This document shows positions 61,811-64,000 of a stretch of DNA of 64,000 bases, piece after piece. The stretch is taken from the NCBI RefSeq assembly GCF_006175985.1, contig NZ_SRSH01000003.1, positions 214,352 through 278,351 on the forward strand, written 5' to 3'. The position numbers and the translations under genes were made by a program. The DNA comes from Methylotetracoccus oryzae (GTDB taxonomy: Bacteria > Pseudomonadota > Gammaproteobacteria > Methylococcales > Methylococcaceae). Position 1 is the stretch's first letter, and each line of letters starts with the position of its first letter. Below the pieces are notes generated by a model, which worked only from the letters and a program-made list of their open reading frames with translations, was not told the origin of the DNA and searched no databases.

Positions 61811-63715
61811 ATGGTGACGATTGCCCTCGCTTGGGTCTATATGTCCGCGCTTTGCTTCGCCTTCGGGTGGGCGAGCGTCGGCGCGATCGACGCTTCTGCC
61901 GACGACCGCGGTCTGACTGTGCCGCTGTCGGTTCTGCCGCTGATTGGCCTGGCCGAGATTGCCGTCCTCACCGCTTATCTTTCGCTTGCGATGCCGATCG
62001 GCCTGGCGGCGAATGTCATCGTCGCGGTGGTGGCGATCGTCTTGCTGTGGATCCGCCGACATCGTCTGGACTGTTTGCGTCGTCGCTGGGTGGGAGGCAT
62101 CGCCCGACGCTGGGAGCTGGCGGTGCCGGCCCTGCTGTTCGTGGTGCTGCTCGTCAAGAGTGCGATCGTCGTGGACGGTACCCTGACCCGGGTCTTCCAC
62201 TCCGACACCGCCTACTATCATGCGCCCTCGATTCGCTGGATCAGTGAGTATGGCGTCGTGCCCGGTCTGGGCAACCTGCTAGCGCCCCTCGCGGTCGACT
62301 ATTTGTGGTTCCAGCCAGCAGCGCTCTTCGGTTTCTCGTTCCTGTTGCCGCATCGGCTGCACGCGCTGATGGGATTCGTGGTGTTCTGGGCCTTTTGCTT
62401 TGCGTTCGGCGGACTGCGCGAGTGGGTCGGGGGCGGGGCAGGGCGGACGCCGAGCAATCTGTTCCGGGCGCTGGTGATGTTGCCACTGCTGGAACTCGGG
62501 AACTACATCGTCTCGGACTCGGGCGACGAGCCCTCGGCTGTCTTCGTTCTGGTCACGCTGGCACTGGGTTGCCGCTATATCGAGCGGCAACGCGACGCGC
62601 GGGAGACGAGCGCGCTCTTCATGGCGATCGCGATCCTGGCGCTGTTCTCGGTCGGCTTGAAATGGAGTGTGCTGCCCCTGCTTCTGCTGGCGGCGGCTTT
62701 CACCCTGCAGCGCGCTCAGGCCGCCGGGTGGCGGTTGTTGGCCTCCATGACGGCCCTCGGCGTTGTCATGCTGGGCCCCAAACTGATTCGAAGCGTGCTC
62801 CTGTCCGGGTATCTGGTCTATCCGTTTCCTGGCCTCGATTGGTTCGATGTTGACTGGAAGATGCCACGGGAGGTGGTCGCTATCGAGAAGGCGTACGTGG
62901 AATCGATGGCGCGAATCCGCTTCGATCGGCCGGGGGAGCTTCTGGCGGGTGGCTTCGGCGACTGGTTCGCCGACTGGGTGCCGCGATTCTTCTCGGCGCC
63001 GGTGGCGCAGGCCTGGGCCTTCACGTTCAGCGCGTTCCTGGTGACGCTACTGATGCGGCGCCGAGGTGCGCTGGAAATCGTCCGTATCTATTGGGTTGCG
63101 TTTACGGTCGTGCTCCTGGCATTGGTTTACTGGTTCGTGACAGCCCCGCACGTGCGCTTTGCCTATGGTTTTCTTTCGGCCGCCGGTATTTTGGGGCTGC
63201 TGGCCGCCGGCCGCGGCCTGCCCCGTCTCACTCCTGCAGCGCCTGCGGGCCTGGTCCGTTGTGAGGCCGGCAGTCAGGCAGGGCGGCGGGCGCTCGTCGA
63301 TGGAGTGGGGGTAATCTTCGCGGCTGCCCTTTTATTCACTACGCCGCGACCGTTCCCGGGCGATGCCCTCGGTAGCGGCGTAGCGGTTTCCGACTTCTAC
63401 GTAAACCGGGTCGACCGCATCCGGAGAGGCAAAGTGGACCGAGCCGCTCTCGTTTATCAGACGCCGTATCCGAGCGTCGAAACCTTGCTATTCCCTTTGG
63501 GCGGCCTCCAGATCTATCGCCCAGCGACAGGGCAGCACTGTTGGGATGCAGCGCTCCCGTGCACCCCGTATCTTTATCGACGGATCGAAGCGCGTGGTCC
63601 TGGTCTCGCGGCGGGATTTCGTGCGGTGCCCGGTTCCGTGGGGGACTTCGATGGCAGCCGTCTGGCAAGGGAGTGGGAGGCGCAGCAGGCCGGTGGCAAG
63701 GCGGGTGGGAAATAG
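61811..63715 (+). CDS. Polytopic membrane protein (GT-C / LIC_10190-like)
   Basis: This 634-residue integral membrane protein has about 12 membrane segments and a first-loop VFHSDTAYYHAPSIRWISEYG VVPGLGNL motif. In GT-C type glycosyltransferases and LIC_10190-family proteins an acidic residue in this loop is followed by YH. It could glycosylate lipid or surface glycans. The last ~150 residues are soluble. The family is poorly characterised; role inferred only from topology and motif. Confidence 0.65.
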   Translation: MVTIALAWVYMSALCFAFGWASVGAIDASADDRGLTVPLSVLPLIGLAEIAVLTAYLSLAMPIGLAANVIVAVVAIVLLWIRRHRLDCLRRRWVGGIARRWELAVPALLFVVLLVKSAIVVDGTLTRVFHSDTAYYHAPSIRWISEYGVVPGLGNLLAPLAVDYLWFQPAALFGFSFLLPHRLHALMGFVVFWAFCFAFGGLREWVGGGAGRTPSNLFRALVMLPLLELGNYIVSDSGDEPSAVFVLVTLALGCRYIERQRDARETSALFMAIAILALFSVGLKWSVLPLLLLAAAFTLQRAQAAGWRLLASMTALGVVMLGPKLIRSVLLSGYLVYPFPGLDWFDVDWKMPREVVAIEKAYVESMARIRFDRPGELLAGGFGDWFADWVPRFFSAPVAQAWAFTFSAFLVTLLMRRRGALEIVRIYWVAFTVVLLALVYWFVTAPHVRFAYGFLSAAGILGLLAAGRGLPRLTPAAPAGLVRCEAGSQAGRRALVDGVGVIFAAALLFTTPRPFPGDALGSGVAVSDFYVNRVDRIRRGKVDRAALVYQTPYPSVETLLFPLGGLQIYRPATGQHCWDAALPCTPYLYRRIEARGPGLAAGFRAVPGSVGDFDGSRLAREWEAQQAGGKAGGK

Positions 63716-64000
63716 GGTCCTCGCGCAACGGGCAGTCGGTAATGGTATGCTCGTGCATCTATTGCCGCGGTTTGCCGTATTGAAGGGGCGTAGCCTTGCT
63801 AAGTCATTGGCGCGACGCGGTCACGCAGCAGTCGATGAAACTCGTGTCTGTTTGGCGCCGCCTTCTTTTGATTGGGGTGTTGACACCCTGATCCTATTTC
63901 TGGATAATGTGCGGCTCGTCTGGTGCTGAGTGATTGGGGCTTTGGTTCTGGTTGCTGGGGTGCTGAGGCGGACGGGAGCGGGGGGTGTTGACAGGGTTTG
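63716..64000. other. Window end, no recognised gene
   Basis: A short open frame (to 63929) runs through here but has no recognisable family and mixed composition. No repeat or terminator was identified. Confidence 0.3.

Overview
The window looks like chromosomal DNA of a moderately GC-rich gammaproteobacterium. The reasons are the Wza/Wzc/Wzb/WcaJ-type exopolysaccharide (EPS) machinery, an EPS-associated MarR regulator, REP/RAYT repeats, and a dense set of BrnT, MNT/HEPN, DUF29 and Rpn-type accessory genes of the kind seen in Competibacter- or Chromatiaceae-like genomes. The family-level assignment is inference. No rRNA, tRNA or CRISPR was seen.

Layout. (1) 1-441: a broken BrnT toxin with its partner antitoxin on the minus strand, then a repeat-rich spacer. 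(2) 798-4547, minus strand: a Wzc-like BY-kinase/co-polymerase and the Wza-like export lipoprotein. (3) 4548-6173: a gene-free spacer holding an ops-like element. It leads into (4) 6174-28008, plus strand: a long EPS operon with a MarR-type regulator, UDP-glucuronate decarboxylase, a Wzx flippase carrying an unusual membrane extension, a toroid-fold protein, five methyltransferase or cupin genes, a DegT aminotransferase, many GT2/GT4 glycosyltransferases, a Wzy-like polymerase and a WcaF-like acetyltransferase. It is interrupted at 18.1-19.3 kb by a decayed IS4-type transposase. (5) 28.0-36.2 kb: an accessory island in which arrays of ~97-bp REPIN repeats alternate with single small modules, mostly toxin-antitoxin genes, several of them broken. 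(6) 36.2-38.05 kb: a complete group II intron sitting at the foot of a REPIN hairpin. A 5'-truncated-type copy sits in the same position at 28.5 kb. (7) 38.05-44.17 kb: fragments of a bi-domain oxidoreductase and a heparinase-type polysaccharide lyase, rearranged and partly duplicated with MNT/HEPN genes between them and a transposase remnant. (8) 44.3-53.6 kb: a UbiA-type prenyltransferase, a UDP-sugar epimerase, a secreted hydrolase, the RAYT transposase flanked by REPIN arrays, a YdcF protein, an exported protein of unknown function, and the initiating phosphoglycosyltransferase (WcaJ type). (9) 54.0-63.7 kb: the Wzb phosphatase, pyruvate formate-lyase and its activase, a Sel1 protein, an MFS transporter, a porin, a formaldehyde-activating-enzyme homologue lacking the catalytic His, and a large polytopic membrane protein.

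How the parts fit. WcaJ (52.2 kb) would load the first sugar on undecaprenyl phosphate. The glycosyltransferases and modifying enzymes at 6.7-28 kb build the repeat unit, Wzx and Wzy move and polymerise it, and Wzc/Wza with Wzb control length and export. The accessory island separates the EPS operon from WcaJ and Wzb, so one EPS locus appears to have been split by repeat-driven insertion and rearrangement.

The most notable signals are the REPIN arrays with their RAYT, the one-module-per-array architecture, the intron exploiting the REPIN hairpin, and three BrnT genes each broken by a different lesion while the antitoxin survives.
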